A stretch of DNA of 64,000 nucleotides. Origin: Heliocidaris erythrogramma. Lineage: Eukaryota; Echinodermata; Echinoidea; Camarodonta; Echinometridae. The stretch lies in NCBI GenBank assembly GCA_025617745.1, contig CM046863.1, forward strand, positions 57,859,829 to 57,923,828. Reading direction: 5' to 3'. This document shows, in pieces, positions 35,446-46,707 of the stretch (positions are counted from its first letter, which is position 1; each line of letters opens with the position of its first letter). The notes beneath the pieces are model-generated. The model was not told the DNA's origin, did not search any database, and worked only from the letters and a program-made list of their open reading frames with translations. Both the position numbers and the translations under genes were made by a program.

Positions 35446-35584
35446 AGACTTTTCTAGCAGACGTTTTAGAAATTTTTGAAAAATGTACTCTTGCTGGTTT
35501 GTTCGTTTTTCTTTTGTCTAAGATGTAGAAAATATAATAAAACAGTATCTAAAAAAAGCTTTTGACAAGGAAATCATTATTTGT

Positions 35585-38211
35585 GCAAAATAAATAGGAG
35601 AATTGAATAATTATGCATTAAAACACACGGGGACGAAAGGGCAAGTGGCGTAGCTAGGATTTTTGTATTTATTTATTTATTATTATTTTTGTTTGGCGTG
35701 ACCTGGGCCCCGTAACATAAAGTGTGTTTAGCGAATAATCGCTAAACCTCCGATCAAGCGCTAATGGCAATCAATTGCTAAAATCCGTAACACAAAGCAC
35801 CCCCCCCCCCTTCAATCAAACGCTATTAGAGCTTGATTCATAGCGATCGATCGTTATTAATTTTTGCATACATAAACTAGTAGGGTATCTAAGAGGGGTA
35901 TCCGTGCACCCCCCACAGGACTAAACAAAACCAACTTTTTTAACTTCTTCATAATATACTTAAAAACATTCAAGATGTTAACAAGAAAAAAAAGTGGCCC
36001 CGAATATGGAAAATCAAGGGGGCGTCAAGGTGGTCAAAAAATGCCCTTTTCAAATTTTGTTGAGAGGTCCTTTTGTACTTCCGTCACATTTTGACCTGTA
36101 ACTTTCTGTATGGTCATCAGATTGGTATGAAAATTGGTAGCGTTCTTGCCAGTACTGTTCTACACATTTTGATATAAAAAATATATCCATATCAAAATGT
36201 ATGTTGCCATGGCAACGGTTATCATGAATGAAAATCTAACTAGAATAGAAGAATTTCATATTTTTTTCAAAGAAAATTGCGTAGACATGAAAACAATCAC
36301 TTCAGTATGAGTTTGATGCAATATTCACGGTGTTCAATGACATTTCCTATCACTTTGAAACATATACAACATATATTGATAAAAGGAACTCAATTGCATA
36401 TTGGCATAGTGATATGTTATGCGTATTACAAACCTATTGTTTTCGCGTATTTTTCAAGATTTCGCAGTCTTTATGCATTAAGAATACGGACAGCTTAATT
36501 TTAACCTGCAACCCTGTTTTGTGATAATCTGATTATAATAAAGCTTGATGTTGATGTGTGTACCGATATGTCACTCATTTTGACACATGTTATAATATAT
36601 GTTGTCATGACAACCATTGTTATAACTGTTAAACTCACCCCCCCCCCCCCTTTGTTTGCGTTTAGAATTACCAAGAAGGACGTATTACGGTATCTAAGAG
36701 GGGTATCCGTGCACCCCCATGACTAAACAAAACTGACTGTTTTAACTTCTTCTTAGTATGCTTAAAACATCAAGATGTTAACAAGAAAAAAAAAGTGGCC
36801 CCTCTTAGGGAAAATCAAGGGGGCATCAAGATGGTCAAAAAATGCCCTTTTCAAATTTTGTTGAGAGGTCCTTTTGTACTACCGTCACATTTTGACCTGT
36901 AACTTTCTGTATGGTCATCAGATTGGTATGAAAATTGGTAGCGTTCTTGCCAGTACTGTTCTACACATTTTGATATAAAAAAATATATCCATGTCAAAAT
37001 GTGTGTTGCCATGGCAACAGTTATCATGAATGCAAATCTAACTAGAATAGAAGAATTTCATATTTTTGTCAAAGAAAATTGCGTAGACATGAAAACAATC
37101 ACTTCAGTATGAGTTTGATACAATATTCGTGGTATTTAATGACATTCCTATCACTCTGAAGCATACACAACATATTAAGAGGAACTCAATTATCTGTTGC
37201 CATAGTAGCATGTTATGCGCATTAGAAACCTCTTGTTTTTTTTTTCCAGATTTCTCAGTTTTACACAGTAAGCATAATGAACTTCCTTATTTTAACCTGC
37301 AATTCCATGATAATCGAATATAAGAAAAAAAAAGATGACGATGTTTGCATCACTATGTCACACAATTTGATACATATTAGAATTTCTGTTGCCATGGCAA
37401 CTGCTGGTAATACAATACAATACCAGACCATACCACACCATGCAAACATATTCGTTTTCTAACATATTTTAAGGAACCCGTGCTAAATGTTTTAGCACTA
37501 ATTTTGTCTAGCTGATGTGTGATACATGGAGGTATAAGTGACAACACATCTGTTATTTTTTTTTTTTTCTCTCTTTTAAAGAAACACACTCACACCCGTG
37601 TTATATGCCCAAACACCATTGGAACAACTATAGAATACCCCACCACAAAAGTTGACCACATGTCCATTAGTTGACCAACGCTTCTCTAATGAAGCTGAAT
37701 CCAAAGACTTAAGTTTTTTAGCTACCGTAAATAGTAATTCTAACCATAATCCTAACTTTAAGTTTAAACATAACCCTAACCACAACCCTAACCCTATAAA
37801 CCCTATGTGTTGGTCGTTTATGCACATAAGTCTATGTGGTAGGGTATTCTATAGTTAAGCCACACCATTTATCTAATGTACGATATAAAAGAGCAATTAA
37901 GTATCTTTTTTTTTCTTTTTCCCTCTCTCTCTCTCTCTTTTATAATTCTTTGCTTGTCATAAATCAGTGTCCTCTAACTTTTGAAAAAAGATTTATTAAC
38001 ATGTACCATCACCTCATCCTGACTCCCAGTCAGGATGGGGTGATGGTATATGTTGTAGGGGAGGTGAGATAGGTTAGGACTTTGTTGGGTGTATGGGATA
38101 ATTAAGGGTAAAGAGGACATTACCCCCTCCCCTCTCCCCCCCCCCCCCCCCTCTCTCTTTCTCTCGCTTCCTGGGTGTGCTGGTGCATATCTTGACAATT
38201 CATATGCATTG
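35585..38211 (+). repeat. Large inverted repeat 2, left arm
   Basis: The outer 35585-35690 mirrors 44400-44499. From about 35880 inward it mirrors the right arm. The arm contains two direct units of ~0.8 kb (35880-36660 and 36690-37440) starting GGTATCTAAGAGGGGTATCC and including ATTTTGACCTGTAACTTTCT. The ~190-bp part at 35700-35878 has no counterpart and carries a GCCCCGTAACATAAAG / ATCCGTAACACAAAG pair. Confidence 0.8.
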
Positions 38212-38417
38212 GTCTCTACCTTCTTCCCTTACCCCGAATTCTATCATTTCTCAAAATTAATGATCGACATTTCTCAATCAACATTCAGCTATCAATCACT
38301 TAATTGAAAAAAGGAATGTCATAGATGTTGGCTACTTATTCTTCAGGTCAATGGGTAATAGCAACAAGTCCAAATTTGAGAAATGATAGAATTCGGGATA
38401 AGGGAAGGTGGTAGAGA
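38212..38417. repeat. Original turn-around of inverted repeat 2
   Basis: TCTCTACC..TTTCTCAAAA (38212-38257) is mirrored at about 38367-38417 around a ~110-nt loop, so the sequence folds back here. The mirrored side stops at GGTAGAGA (38410-38417), where the LINE begins. Confidence 0.7.
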
Positions 38418-38440
38418 GATAAGATAAGATAAGATACACA

Positions 38441-38809
38441 CTTAGAAAAAAAGGTTCAGGTTTGCACCCTAAATGCAACACTGGCAGCTCCTTTTTGGGT
38501 GCAATCTTGCACCCTACATGAAAAGGGTGCAAAAATGCACCTTTTTGTTCTTGTTTGCACCCTTTAATGCCCGTTTGCACCCTAAAAGATGCAACTTGGC
38601 ACCTTTAAGGGTTCAGAAACGTTTGCATCTAAAAGGGTGCAAATTTGTACCTTTTATAAAGGGTACAACTCTGCACCCTTTAAGGGTGCAAATTGTAGCT
38701 AACTGCACCCTTAAAGGTGCAAAAAGCTTCTTAGGGTGCAACGTTGCACCCAAAAAGGTGCTGCCAGTGTTGCATTTGAAGGGTGCAAAATTGTACCTTT
38801 ATTTCTAAG
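38441..38809. mobile_element. ~370-bp MITE with long terminal inverted repeats
   Basis: The ends read CTTAGAAA...TTTCTAAG. The two ends are complementary over about 65 bp, including ATGCAACACTGGCAGC. The interior is a succession of GGGTGCAA / TTGCACCC words in both orientations, so the whole single strand can pair with itself. No clear target duplication was found. Confidence 0.75.
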
Positions 38810-39039
38810 ATGAGATTTTATTCACTCTATCGACCCCCACTCGGGGTATGAAAGCACAACATATTTACAATAATATAAATGGTATATTGAATACTTGTAC
38901 ATGGGTATATAGTTTACATATTAAACAACATTTCTCAACGAAACATTAAAAAAACAAAAACAACAAGAAATATATATATATCTATATTCACTGATGCCGT
39001 TTATTGGTTTTTGCGAAAGAACTCTTCATGTATGTGCAT

Positions 39040-39190
39040 GTATGTATGTGTATATATGTACTTATAATATCACCATTATACAATTTAATGACTATATGTT
39101 GTATGTATGTGTATATGTATGTATATATTGTACATATGTATATACATTTGTATGTATGTATGTATGTATGTGTGTATGTGTATATATGCA
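39040..39190. repeat. TATG/TGTATA microsatellite
   Basis: Repeated ATGTATGTATGT with GTATATATGT interruptions in the LINE 3' UTR. Cys/Val/Tyr-rich ORFs here are artefacts. Confidence 0.85.
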
Positions 39191-39646
39191 CGCATTATGT
39201 CACCGTTATGCTGTTTAATGACTATAATTATGTTGACTTATTATGTTCACTTTATGCACATGCATTGATGTGACTATATTACCTTGTATCTTATTTCGTA
39301 GATATAAAATATAAAATAGATACTAGTATCTTACTTACTTTCTATATGTGACATGCATTTAATATCTGTGGCACACCGTATCATCTTATATCTTACTGTC
39401 ACTTATATCTTGTGTCTATTATAATGCGATTGCGCCGGATGGCGTTAAGTGAAGCGGGTACATAATTATATAAACTTATGTATATTTGAACATTATTTAT
39501 GTTCGCATTGTCATGCTATATTCATTTTGTTTTCATTTAAGTTTGATTTGTCTTGGTAGACCCTGAAGGCAAAATGTGGCCGAAAGCTTGGAATTAAAAT
39601 CGAGGTTAACCGAGAGCTACGTCCCGTCTCATTTATATCTCTCACG

Positions 39647-39649
<3 letters not shown>

Positions 39650-39682
<33 letters not shown>
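39650..39682. repeat. (TA)n microsatellite
   Basis: About 16 uninterrupted TA units. Confidence 0.95.
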
Positions 39683-39685
<3 letters not shown>

Positions 39686-39887
39686 TGTAAATACAACTAA
39701 AGTACTAGACGTATAGGGTTGTTAACTATTCTACCACTACGTGTAACTACCTGACTTTGATTGTCACTTACAACATCAACATCTCAATCCTCTTTTGATT
39801 TACATGTAAATTGCTGCATAATAATTTTAACAAATTTAACAAGCTTTTTAAGATGGCAAGCATTTTTTGTAAGAAGAATTTCCGCCA

Positions 39888-40424
39888 TTACTGTTGTATT
39901 TGGTCTATGTATATTAAAATCAGACAAGTACAGTTTTCTCTCATTAATAAAAATGGGCAAACAAGCAAATAGTGATATTCATCACCAATATCTAATGATG
40001 TACAGAGTGTGCATAGACTTTCATTTAACAAATCAGAGTTGAAACGACTGTTATTAACTGGTAATCTATGTGTTCGACATCTAAATTTACATAATAGTGT
40101 TGCATCTGCGCTATTCAAGAGACACAAATATTTTTCAAACTCTAGCTCAAGTTTAAAAATCCTATAATTAAGGCACACCCGATTCGACCAGGTTGCTGCT
40201 CGCCATTCCTGTTTAAACATATCAGCTAGTCTCAAACGTAATGCACCTAAAATCCAATCGGTATTAAATCCATTGCCCTGAGAAAGCCACACATTAGTGA
40301 ATCCTGCATTATTCAATATGTTTTCAATACATGTTAGCCAGGATGATACAAAATCTATCTCCTCATTTTCATGTAATCTTCTTATTAGTCTGTATAATAA
40401 AAAAGTATATTTTTTTACTACATT
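39888..40424 (-). pseudogene. C-terminal part of a LINE ORF2
   Basis: The frame reads (minus strand) WLSQGNGFNTDWILGALRLR, ATWSNRVCLNYRIFKLELEFE, LLCKFRCRTHRLPVNNSRF, then LCTLCTSLDIGDEYHYLLVC. The order KFR-C...H-LP then a C..C....GDE.H...C knuckle is typical of the extreme C-terminus of non-LTR retrotransposon polyproteins in marine invertebrates. The reverse-transcriptase core is missing (5' truncation). Upstream the frame runs into palindrome sequence. Confidence 0.65.
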
Positions 40425-40499
40425 GGTAGAGACCAATGTAGAGACCAATGCATATGAATTTTCATATGAAGCGAGAGAGAGAGAGAGGGGAGAGAGAGG

Positions 40500-40502
<3 letters not shown>

Positions 40503-40534
<32 letters not shown>
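40503..40534. repeat. Poly-G tract (32 nt)
   Basis: Longest homopolymer in the window, next to a (GA)n run. The mirrored position in the left arm (38137-38151) has about 15 C. Confidence 0.95.
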
Positions 40535-40535
<1 letters not shown>

Positions 40536-41842
40536 AATGTCCTCTTTACCCTTAATTATCCCATACACCCAACAAAGTCCTAACCTACATGTATCTCACC
40601 TCCCCTACAACATATCCCATCACCCCATCCTGACTGGGAGTCAGGATGGGGTGATGGTACATGTTAATAAATCTCTTTTCAAAAGTTAGGGGACACTGAT
40701 TTATGACAAGCAAAGAATTATAAAAGAGAGAGAGGGAAAAAGGAAAAAAAAAGATAATTAATTGCTCTTTTATATCGTACATTAGATAAGTGGTATTTGG
40801 GCATATAACACGTGTGTGAGTGTGTTTCTTTAAAAGAGAAAAAAAAAATAAAAATAACAGATGTGTTGTCACTTATACCTCCATGTATCACACATCAGCT
40901 AGACAAAATTAGTGCTAAAACATTTAGCACGGGTTCCTTAAAATATGTTAGAAAACGAATATGTTTGCATGGTGTGGTATGGTCTGGTATTGTATTGTAT
41001 TACCAGCAGTTGCCATGGCAACAGAAATTCTCATATTATCAAATTGTGTGACATAGTGATGCAAGCATCGTCATCTTTTTTTTTTCTTATAGTCGATTAT
41101 CATAGAATTGCAGGTTAAAATTAGGAAGTTCATTATGCTTACTGTGTAAAACTGAGAAATCTGGAAAAAAAATATGCGAAAACAAGAGGTTTGTAATACG
41201 CATAACATGCTACTATGGCAACAGATAATTGAGTTCATCTTATCATGTTGTGTATGCTTCAGAGTGATGGGAATGTCATTAAACACCACAATATTGTATC
41301 AAACTCATACTGAAGTGATTGTTTTCATGTCTAAGCAATTTTCTTTGGAAAAAAATATGAAATTCTTCTATTCTACTTAGATTTTCATTCATGATAACTG
41401 TTGCCATGACAATATACATTTTGACATGGATATATTTTCTTTATATCAAAATGTGTAGAACAGTACTGGCAAGAATGCTACCAAATTTCATACCAATCTG
41501 ATGACCATACAGAAAGTTACAGGTCAAAATGTGACGGTAGTACCAAAGGACCTCTCAACAAGATTTGAAAAGGGCATTTTTTTAACCATCATGACGCCCC
41601 CTTCATTTTCCCTAAGAGGGGCCACTTTTTTTTCTTGTTAACATCTTGATTTTTAAGCATACTATGAAGAAGTTAAAACAGTCGGTTTCGTTTAGTCATG
41701 GGGGTGGACGGATACCCCTCTTAGATACCGTAATACGTCCTTGGTAATTCTAAACGCAAAAAAAAGGGGGGGGGGTGAATTTACCTGTTATAACAATGGT
41801 TGTCATGACAACAGATATTATAACTTGTTTATAACTAGTGGA

Positions 41843-41913
41843 GCACTGGTGGTTCAGTGGTAGAATTCTCGCCTGCCACGCTGGTGGCCCGGGTTCGTTT
41901 CCCGGCCAGTGCA
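41843..41913 (+). tRNA. tRNA-Gly (GCC), probably decayed
   Basis: The 71-nt sequence folds as tRNA-Gly: acceptor stem GCACTGG/CCAGTGC with discriminator A, D-arm GGTTCAGTGGTAGAA, anticodon loop CTGCCAC (anticodon GCC at 41875-41877) and T-stem CCGGG/CCCGG. Two defects stand out. The T-loop is TTCGTTT, so the near-invariant A58 is T (also hitting the B box), and the anticodon stem has a C.T mismatch in its middle pair. It was inserted in one arm unit of inverted repeat 2, directly before a SINE. It may be a pseudogene or SINE-associated head rather than a working gene. Confidence 0.7.
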
Positions 41914-41934
41914 GCTCATTTTCTATGTTAATAC

Positions 41935-42170
41935 CGATGTGTTGGCTCAGTCAGTAGAGCGTCCGCCTCACAATCGGGAGGTCGTGGGTTCGAACCTCGG
42001 CCGCGTCAAACCAAAAAGACGTTAAAAGATGGGAGTTGCTGCTACCTTGTTTGGCGTTCAACCATTGAAAAGATAGAGCAACGTCGCTCTGGCGCTGCAC
42101 AGTGGCTGCCGGGCTCACGATCAATTGGGCAAAAAGAATTTCCATTTTGGTTAATAAAATTTGGAGTGTA
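41935..42170 (+). mobile_element. tRNA-derived SINE
   Basis: The A-box-like GGCTCAGTCAGTAGAGCG and B-box GGTTCGAACC are spaced as in a tRNA gene. The anticodon and acceptor stems are not well formed. A non-tRNA body follows (AAGACGTTAAAAGATGGGAG, then TTGGCGTTCAACC, GCACAGTGGCTGCC), typical of tRNA-headed SINEs. The paralogous units at 42900-42950 lack it. Confidence 0.75.
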
Positions 42171-43650
42171 TGACATGTGTCAAAATGAGTGACATATCGG
42201 TACACACATCAACATCAAGCTATATTATAATCAGATTATCACAAAACAGGGTTGCGGGTTAAAATGAAGCTGTCCGTATTCTTAATGCATAAAGACGGCG
42301 AAATCTTGAAAATTACGCAAAAACAGTAGGTTTGTAATACGCATAACATATTACTATGCCAAAATGCAATTGAGTTCCTTTTATCAATATATGTTGCATA
42401 TGTTTCAAAGTGATAGGAAATGTCATTAACACCATGAATATTGCATCAAACTCATACTGAAGTGATTGTTTTCATGTCTAAGCAATTTTCTTTGAAAAAA
42501 TATGAAATTCTTCTATTCTAGTTAGATTTTCATTCATGATAACTGTTGCCATGGCAACATACATTTTGATATGGATATATTTTTTATATCAAAATGTGTA
42601 GAACAGTACTGGCAAGAACGCTACCAATTTTCATACCAATCTGATGACCATACAGAAAGTTACAGGTCAAAATGTGACGGTAGTACAAAAGGACCTATTA
42701 ACAAAATTTGATTTTCCCTAAGAGGGGCCACTTTTTTTCTTGTTAACATCTTGAATGTTTTAAGCATACTATGAAGAAGTTAAAACAGTCGGTTTCGTTT
42801 AGTCATGGGGGTGCACGGATACCCCTCTTAGATACCGTAATACGTCCTTCTTGGTAATTCTAAACGCAAACAAAGGGGGGGGGGGGGGTGAGTTTACCAG
42901 TTATAACAATGGTTGTCATGACAACATATATTATAACATGTGTCAAAATGAGTGACATATCGGTACACACATCAACATCAAGCTTTATTATAATCAGATT
43001 ATCACAAAACAGGGTTGCAGGTTAAAATGAAGCTGTCCGTATTCTTAATGCATAAAGACTGCGAAATCTTGAAAAATACGCGAAAACAATAGGTTTGTAA
43101 TACGCATAACATATCACTATGCCAAAATGCAATTGAGTTCCTTTTATCAATATATGTTGTATATGTTTCAAAGTGATAGGAAATGCCATTAAACACCATG
43201 AATATTGCATCAAACTCATACTGAAGTGATTGTTTTCATGTCTAAGCAATTTTCTTTGAAAAAATATGAAATTCTTCTATTCTAGTTAGATTTTCATTCA
43301 TGATAACTGTTGCCATGACAACATACATTTTGATATGGATATATTTTTATATCAAAATGTGTAGAACAGTACTGGCAAGAACGCTACCAATTTTCATACT
43401 AATCTGATGACCATACAGAAAGTTACAGGTCAAAATGTGACGGTAGTACAAAAGGACCTCTCAACAAAATTTGAAAAGGGCATTTTTTGACCACCTTGAC
43501 GCCCCCTTGATTTTCCCTATTCGGGGCCACTTTTTTTTCTTGTTAACATCTTGAATGTTTTTAAGCATATTATGAAGAAGTTAAAAATGTTGGTTTTGTT
43601 TAGTCCTGTGGGGGGTGCACGGATACCCCTCTTAGATACCCTACTAAACC

Positions 43651-44399
43651 CTCAAGCTGTTTCTGAATAAAACATGTTTCCCATTGTTTTGTCTGTCGTT
43701 GTAATTGTACTCAACAGGACATTCACAGACACCTTACAAAATACATTAGCAAATATCTTGTTAGTCTTTGTTTTTGGTTAGAATCAAATGAATGTATGAG
43801 GTTGCGTGAATTCATAATGGAATGTTCATTTAAAATTCAAAGGTCCGGTCGGGCAGACAGTCCAGAATAGAATGTTAATTCACTGCGGCGTATTTTTTTT
43901 TACGGGAGGGGGGGGGGGCACAAGATGGCCACCCCTTATTGGTGGGTGAGTAAAAAAATAGGAAGATGAGTGAGGAAGATGAAAAAAAATCCCGGGAAAA
44001 TGTAAATAGGAGTCAAGTTTCGCAGACTCTGGTGGTTTCCTCCCCGGGATAGGAGGGGGGGGGGGGGGGGGGTTAATTTCCTAAATTGCCTGGATAGGGG
44101 GTCCAATATCTCAGAAAATTACCCGGGATAGTGGGGTAAAACAAATTCCAACTTCTCCGGGATAGGGGGTCACTTTTGAAAAGGCCTTGAAAAGGCATAG
44201 GCCTACCCCTTGTATGGGGAGTTGGGGGGGGGGGGGGACAAACGACCTTTTGATATGCGTTTTGACTTTTGATAGTGGGTATTGATAGAATGATAGTGGC
44301 ATTAAAAGGTGTTTCTAACTTTGGAAAGATGATAAACACACCTTGGCTTATGTCAGCACATGTCTGTAACACAATTTCACAATATTTAACAGGTCAAGC
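43651..44399. other. Asymmetric part of inverted repeat 2
   Basis: No mirror in the left arm. It contains poly-G runs (43908-43918, about 44046-44072, 44225-44236) and three CCGGGATAGGGGG-like words. No supported gene. Confidence 0.5.
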
Positions 44400-44499
44400 C
44401 AAAAAAATAAAAATAAATAAAAAATCCTAGCTACGCCACTTGCCCTTTCGTCCCCGTGTGTTTTAATGCATAATTATTCGATTCTCTTATTTATTTTGC
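44400..44499 (-). repeat. Outer end of inverted repeat 2, right side
   Basis: Mirrors 35585-35690, including the stretches AATCCTAGCTACGCCACTTG and CGTCCCCGTGTG. Confidence 0.75.
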
Positions 44500-44552
44500 A
44501 ACATTTTGACCGAAATTTGTCAGTATGGTTGTACATTAAAAAGGTATAAAAC

Positions 44553-44911
44553 TGACCAAAAAATCCATCGGGAAGAGGGCGTAACACTTCCCTGAAAACA
44601 ACAACAACAACACTATACCAAAGTGCCCTTTGACCAAGCCTCGCTGGATGTGGAGAAAAGACTTCTTATTTTACATTCCAACCTTAATACGTCAAATGTT
44701 CTTTATTCAATTCCAATCAAACTTATGTAGTTCAAATTTGAGTATTTTTTTCTTTCCTAATGTGCAATTTGGTGCAAAACGATAATTGCAGTCATGGCAG
44801 TAGTAAGTTCTTAAATTGTGAAAATTGTATTGCTCTCTCAAAATAGTTTACGAAGCAATTTCAAGATTTTAGGTACGTTCACACGTAGAGCGATATCATC
44901 GATGCTATCGA
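44553..44911 (+). repeat. Large inverted repeat 3, left arm
   Basis: Segments CATCGGGAAGAGGGCGTAA, TGCCCTTTGACCAAGC, GGATGTGGAGAAAAG, GTGAAAATTGTATTGCT and GTTCACACGTAG occur in the same order, reverse-complemented, at 46708-47222. The arms have diverged with indels. Confidence 0.65.
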
Positions 44912-46707
44912 GGTGTCGATGCTATTTTGGTGAAGACCAGATAGTGTCGAGACCAAACGCTGTCTGAACGCAGATAGTCACGAGATAGAAGCGAGTTTCC
45001 AAACTATTCTTGCAGCGAGTTTAGCAGGAGTAAATCTCAGGATCCAGCGACAAAGCATCGACGCTTTGCGGTAGACCACCCACCGCGCTTGTGACTATTT
45101 GTCGTGTGAGCGCAATCGCTGCTATCTTCACTCGCTGCTATTATAATTATATCTGTTTCATGTGGTGCTATAATATAATGCAATGTATGTATTCATGTGA
45201 TGTACCCTCTTCCCTACTTTTTTTTTCTATTACCATTCTGTCTGTTTCATCTGGTACTGTAATGTAATGTATGTATTCATGTGATGTATATAGGGGTATA
45301 GTAGGGTAATGTGTATACTGTGTGGTAAGGAAGGGTTTTTTTTTTTTTTTTTTTTTTGGGGGGGGGGGGGTCCTTCTTTTTATCTTTTTCTTTTTTATAT
45401 ATGTGACCAGGCACCACAAAACCACCCAAAAGTCGCACTGTGTGATTTTCAGTTAGAGATCAATCAATGTGTTTTGGTTGGCATGCATGGTCAAATTTTA
45501 GTTTTGGGTATTTCCCGAAAGAGTATACTTTTTTCTAAGTAATCTAAAATGTGGAGGCACCAAACAATCTAGAATCTTTCTTTTTCACGACCCTGAATAC
45601 TTGTCTCATTTTAATCTCCCATAAATCTCCCGGAGTAAGTTCTTGCATTGATACTTGTGCACTATGATAAACAGGATATGTCTATGTAGTATGCCAAGTT
45701 TTAGGACAATCTGATAATCCCTTCATAGAAATTTTCATTGAGTTCTAATCCTCCATTTGTCACCTTAGCACAACACTTCGCGAGTCAGAGTGCTTCAATA
45801 GACTGCAAACTTTAAACCCTTATTAAGAAGTAACATTATGAGGGACTGTGCATTCTTCTCTTTGTACATTGAGTTATGAACATCCAATGAGTTATATATC
45901 ATTTTAAAGCTGAGAATCTGCTCTTCAGAATCAGACCTTAACTAAAGTATGATGTGGTCTTTAGATATTGATTTACATGTGCTTACCAGACAATATAGTG
46001 TGCATGCATGTGTTTTATTTTGGCATAAGATTGGAGTTCAGTCAATTTTGACATGTACAAGGTTTATTTAAAATTAAGTATTATAACACATGTATTTGCT
46101 ACTTGATTGTATTATCGATATTTCAAATGAATTGTTATTGTGTTATTATGTTGATTTATGAAGACAAATAAAATATTATTCAAAACAAAAGCTTCGCATC
46201 ATATGACCCCTGTACACAAACTTCCGCGCGTTTGACCATGCATACCAATTATACTCGGGTCACTCTGTGTGGTGCAGTAATAAGCCACTTCGGAGATGCA
46301 ATCTGAGCATGAGCAGATAAAGGTCATCTGTACCAAATTCTAAAACCCACTGACAATAATATTCGATATGTGCTCATGAATGTCATGTAATCATTATTCA
46401 ATTATGCACTAATGGTGCATTCCATGATATCCAGGTGGAAGTATTCTTTTTAAAGGGGGAAACAAAAGCTATTCATGAGGCACCTCTATCACTCCCAGAG
46501 TGCACATAAAGGGACCCTCCATGTCTAAAATATCTGTGGATATTTGGGGTCATTTGTACCATGTGCTAACCCCGAACTGGCTTATTATTGTATTGGCAGC
46601 GGGTGAGCGATGAATATTCACGAGTGGGTGATAGAAGCAAGTCGATCACGGCCTGTCTGAACGTACTGGAAATATTTTTGAAACTTACATAGCATTGATG
46701 CTAACAT
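44912..46707. other. Spacer of inverted repeat 3
   Basis: 1.8 kb without a recognisable ORF. It starts with dense GATAGC/GCTATC-type words (to about 45140), then a two-unit repeat (ATGTATTCATGTGATGTA at about 45185 and 45269), then a T run and G run (45335-45371). Confidence 0.5.

Larger units (their letters stand above)
38418..40424 (-). mobile_element. 5'-truncated LINE inserted beside the centre of inverted repeat 2
   Basis: The 8-bp sequence GGTAGAGA occurs on both sides (38410-38417 and 40425-40432), consistent with a target-site duplication. Read on the minus strand, the insert starts inside a LINE ORF, continues into a long 3' UTR and ends in a (TTATC)n-type tail (38418-38435). A separate MITE (38441-38809) sits close to the tail. 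Confidence 0.7.
40433..43650 (-). repeat. Large inverted repeat 2, right arm
   Basis: Mirrors 35880-38211. It holds three ~0.7-0.8-kb direct units (about 41030-41790, 42190-42900 and 42940-43650) against two in the left arm, and a 32-nt poly-G (40503-40534) facing a much shorter C run in the left arm. A tRNA/SINE insertion splits it at about 41835-42175. Confidence 0.8.

Noticed and set aside
38994-39273. Cys/Val/Tyr-rich ORFs
   Set aside because: TATG microsatellite in the LINE 3' UTR.
41935-42006. Second tRNA gene after tRNA-Gly
   Set aside because: A and B boxes are present but stems are poor and a SINE body follows, so it was called as the SINE head.
31033-44499. Polinton/Maverick-type element with long terminal inverted repeats
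   Set aside because: No integrase, polymerase, ATPase or capsid-like ORF between the arms, and each palindrome closes on a short centre.
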